DNA of 6,818 bases from Chloroflexota bacterium (GTDB lineage Bacteria; Chloroflexota; Anaerolineae; UBA4142). The position numbers and the translations under genes are program-made. Positions 4,998 to 6,818 of this stretch are shown here, one piece after another. The stretch spans positions 1 through 6,818 of the forward strand of contig JACQGS010000201.1 of NCBI GenBank assembly GCA_016199405.1, in the 5' to 3' direction. Positions within the stretch are counted from its first letter, which is position 1. Each line of letters opens with the position of its first letter. Below the pieces are notes generated by a model that saw only the letters and a list, made by a program, of their open reading frames with translations, searched no databases and was not told the DNA's origin.

Positions 4998-6230
4998 TCA
5001 CTCCCACTTCCTCTCATCCACCATCCCGCGCGCATTCTCCCCAATCATTCCCTTCGCAACAAACTCGATGCGATCCACGCTCACGCGGCACACGCCCTGC
5101 ACCGCCGCGCTGTACTCCGCGCGCAATTTCTCGCGATCTGCCGCTTCATCCGCGAGTTCCACTTTGAGCGCGAAATCATCGCGCACATTATTCGGGCGCG
5201 TGACGATGCCCTGCACGCGCGCAATCGCCGGGAATTTCGACGCCGCGAGTTTCAATTGATTCGGATGCACGAACATGCCGCGCACTTTTACCGCTTCGCC
5301 GGCGCGGCCGACGAGCATGATGTTGCGGAGCGAATCGTCCGTGTAAATCGCCATATCGCCGGTGCCGAGCCGAATGAGCGGATACGTTTCGTTGAAGGTC
5401 GTGACCACCACTTCGCCGGGCGCGCGCGCGCCGACGCGTTTGCCGGTCTCGCGATCCACGAGTTCGATCACCGCGCCCGCCACGAGTTGCAATGCTGATT
5501 TGTCGGGCGTACTAAAAGTATTTTCAATATCGTACGCGAGCGCGCCCAATTCGGCGGTGGCGTAGACGTTCATCGTCTTCAATCCGTACGTCCCTTCGAA
5601 TTGCACGCGCAGTGACGGCGCGTACGGCTCCGCGCTAAAGAGCGTATGCGAAAGCGCGAATTGTTTTTTGAAGTCGAGTCCCATCTCTTCCGCTTTTTTG
5701 ATGAGCGTCATCAAAAAACTCGGCGTGCCGGCATAGCCGGTGACGCGCAGATCGAGCATCATTTTGACTTGCAATTCCGTGTTGCCGACGCCGCTCGGCA
5801 CGACCGTTGCGCCGATGGATTGCAACGCGTGATCGAGCAGCAAGCCGGCGGGGACGAGATGATACGAGAGCGTGTTGAGCACGACATCGCCGCGCTTGAA
5901 GCCGGCGGCGCGGAAAACATTCGTAAAGACGGCTGCCAATGCTTTTTCCGCGCCGTGTGGTTCGTACAGCGGACCCGGCGAAAGAAATATATGCTTGAGT
6001 TTCCGCGCGTCGACCGCGAGGAATCCGCCGAAGGGCGGATTTTGTTTTTGCAATTCGGCGAGCATGTCTTTGCTCGTGACCGGCACGCGTTCCAAATCCG
6101 CGACGTGTTTGATCGCAGCGGGCTTGACGCCGGCAGCGTCGAAGATTTTCTTGACGCCGGGCGCGTGCGCGTACGCGTGCTGGATGTGCCGCGCGAGTTG
6201 CGCGTCGAGCGAAAGTTTTTTGGTGGGCAT
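4998..6230 (-). CDS. PaaK-like adenylate-forming ligase with altered catalytic motifs
   Basis: The protein has 410 residues, slightly shorter than typical phenylacetate-CoA ligases (about 430-445), which make acyl-AMP and then the CoA thioester. Clear family landmarks are the N-terminal LERVPVTSKDML (47-57), GYAGTPSFL (165-173), NVYATAELG (221-229), YPLIRLGTGD (283-292) with the ribose-binding D292, and GRAGEAVKVRGMFVHPNQL (308-326), the hinge into the C-terminal domain. Two features are odd. The Ser/Thr/Gly-rich P-loop (SSGTTGKP-like) appears as SPGPLYEP (84-91), and the C-terminal lysine of the GKA-R-V motif appears replaced by N399 in GENARGMVDER. Substrate and even activity are therefore uncertain. 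GAGGAG complementary to 6237-6242 supports the ATG start. The upstream thioesterase gene ends 52 bases away. Confidence 0.88.
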   Translation of the reverse strand: MPTKKLSLDAQLARHIQHAYAHAPGVKKIFDAAGVKPAAIKHVADLERVPVTSKDMLAELQKQNPPFGGFLAVDARKLKHIFLSPGPLYEPHGAEKALAAVFTNVFRAAGFKRGDVVLNTLSYHLVPAGLLLDHALQSIGATVVPSGVGNTELQVKMMLDLRVTGYAGTPSFLMTLIKKAEEMGLDFKKQFALSHTLFSAEPYAPSLRVQFEGTYGLKTMNVYATAELGALAYDIENTFSTPDKSALQLVAGAVIELVDRETGKRVGARAPGEVVVTTFNETYPLIRLGTGDMAIYTDDSLRNIMLVGRAGEAVKVRGMFVHPNQLKLAASKFPAIARVQGIVTRPNNVRDDFALKVELADEAADREKLRAEYSAAVQGVCRVSVDRIEFVAKGMIGENARGMVDERKWE

Positions 6231-6245
6231 GGGTGACTCCTCTGC

Positions 6246-6301
6246 GAAATTAGATCACAGACAACAGACCAACGACTCAGGACTATGGACTGGCGACTAG
6301 A
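6246..6301. repeat. Degenerate heptanucleotide tandem repeat (GAC every 7 bases)
   Basis: GAC occurs at 6260, 6267, 6274, 6281, 6288 and 6295, exactly seven bases apart, with the degenerate units GAT at 6253 and GAA at 6246 in the same register. From 6274 the motif is GACT. On the minus strand it reads (A)GTC every seven bases. It fills the ligase-thioesterase spacer up to the ligase ribosome site (6237-6242) and extends into the thioesterase 3' end, where it supplies the stop codon and the last residues, LVASP. Confidence 0.8.
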
Positions 6302-6756
6302 TTTTCAGGCATCTGCACCGCAATCACCTCGCCGCGCGCGCAGATTTCATTGTTTGCCGCGAGCGTGCACTTGACGACGACTTTGCGTCCTTTGATTTCT
6401 GTCACTTGTCCGCGCACGATCAGCGGCGCGCCGAGCGGCGTCGGCTTTAAAAAATCGACGCGCAACGACGCGGTGACGAACCGAAATGCCGGCGCGGTAT
6501 CCATCGCGCGGTTTTCCGCGCGGTACATTGCCGCCGCCGCCGTGCCGGTCGAATGGCAATCCATCAGCGACGCGACCAGCCCGCCGTACACGTAACCCGG
6601 AATCGCCGTGTGATACGCGTGCGGCAGAAATTCGCAAACCGATTCCGCGCCGTCCCAATAACTTTTGATCTGCAAACCGTGCGCGTTCAAGCGCCCGCAG
6701 CCGTAGCAATGCGCGGTGTTGTCGGGGTAATAGTCTTGGAAAGGTTTCTGATTCAC
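6283..6756 (-). CDS. PaaI-family hotdog thioesterase with N-terminal CxxCG
   Basis: From the GTG at 6754-6756 the product is 157 residues. It begins VNQKPFQDYYP, then HCYGCGRLNAHGLQIKSYWDG (C17, C20), the opening of a PaaI/YbgC-like hotdog subgroup. Next come PGYVYGGLVASLMDCHSTGT (the hot-dog helix with GG and D66) and VDFLKPTPLGAPL...VTEIKGRKVVV, the standard acyl-CoA thioesterase strands. Such enzymes hydrolyse acyl- or aryl-CoA esters in the cytoplasm. The frame stays open to the window edge, and a TTG at 6781-6783 is an alternative start, but no ribosome site precedes either. I prefer the GTG because family members, as I recall them, begin just before the QDYYP motif and because the predicted promoter places transcription there. 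The final residues, LVASP, come from the heptad repeat. Confidence 0.88.
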   Translation of the reverse strand: MNQKPFQDYYPDNTAHCYGCGRLNAHGLQIKSYWDGAESVCEFLPHAYHTAIPGYVYGGLVASLMDCHSTGTAAAAMYRAENRAMDTAPAFRFVTASLRVDFLKPTPLGAPLIVRGQVTEIKGRKVVVKCTLAANNEICARGEVIAVQMPENLVASP

Positions 6757-6762
6757 CGGCGT

Positions 6763-6790
6763 ACTATATCCGATTTTGTTCAAGTTGCAA
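6763..6790 (-). promoter_or_regulatory. Possible promoter of the thioesterase-ligase pair
   Basis: Reading the minus strand, TTGCAA (6790-6785) and TATAGT (6768-6763) are 16 bases apart. Transcription would start near 6756, which coincides with the GTG codon at 6756-6754, so the message could be leaderless. If the true start is further upstream, this site would lie in coding sequence. Confidence 0.4.
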
Positions 6791-6818
6791 CTGTGCGCGG
6801 CAAGGCAATTTGAATCGT

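Noticed and set aside
4417..5259. Long 280-codon plus-strand open frame across the terminator, protease and ligase 3' end
   Set aside because: It runs antisense to two genes with clear motifs (DTGA protease, PaaK-like ligase), begins inside a terminator and shows no family pattern.
6246..6301. CRISPR array or IS end at the heptad repeat
   Set aside because: The units are seven bases, degenerate and without spacers, and there is no terminal inverted repeat or transposase.

Overview
The window looks like a chromosomal segment of an environmental bacterium rather than a phage or plasmid. The metabolic genes are rich in GCG/CGC codons, there is a TGnTACAAT extended -10 promoter, and many small toxin-antitoxin-like genes sit between core genes. 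Together these fit a Chloroflexota (Anaerolineae-like) genome, but that assignment is inference from style and gene content; no marker gene proves it. There is no RNA gene, CRISPR array, transposase or origin that I can see. No gap reaches 300 bases; the largest is 4383-4566.

Layout, left to right. Positions 3-293 hold the C-terminal end of a DUF2961/GH172-like carbohydrate-active protein, followed after two bases by a SAM-dependent methyltransferase (296-1108). Next comes a first accessory block (1113-2001): an overlapping DUF4160-DUF2442 pair with a good promoter inside the first gene, a 117-base spacer with three inverted repeats, and an orphan HigA/VapI-type antitoxin with no HigB toxin. 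An intact M20D metallo-amidohydrolase follows (2029-3201).

A second accessory block (3205-4929) has a Uma2 (DUF820) PD-(D/E)XK nuclease with its own promoter, a small AbrB-like antitoxin with its own promoter, a PIN toxin cut down to 41 residues, a strong intrinsic terminator (4391-4433), and on the minus strand a retropepsin-like clan AA aspartic protease.

The right end is a minus-strand pair: a PaaI-type hotdog thioesterase (6283-6756) upstream of a PaaK-like adenylate-forming ligase (4998-6230). Together they suggest acyl/aryl-CoA formation and hydrolysis, although the ligase lacks a recognisable P-loop and the usual C-terminal lysine. The junction of these two genes is a degenerate 7-base tandem repeat (GAC every seven bases, 6246-6301) that runs into the 3' end of the thioesterase gene.

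The main points of interest are the heptad repeat, the ligase with altered catalytic motifs, the internal promoter of the DUF4160-DUF2442 pair, the structured spacer before orphan higA, and the truncated PIN toxin beside an apparently intact antitoxin. I did not find a clear new multi-gene system.
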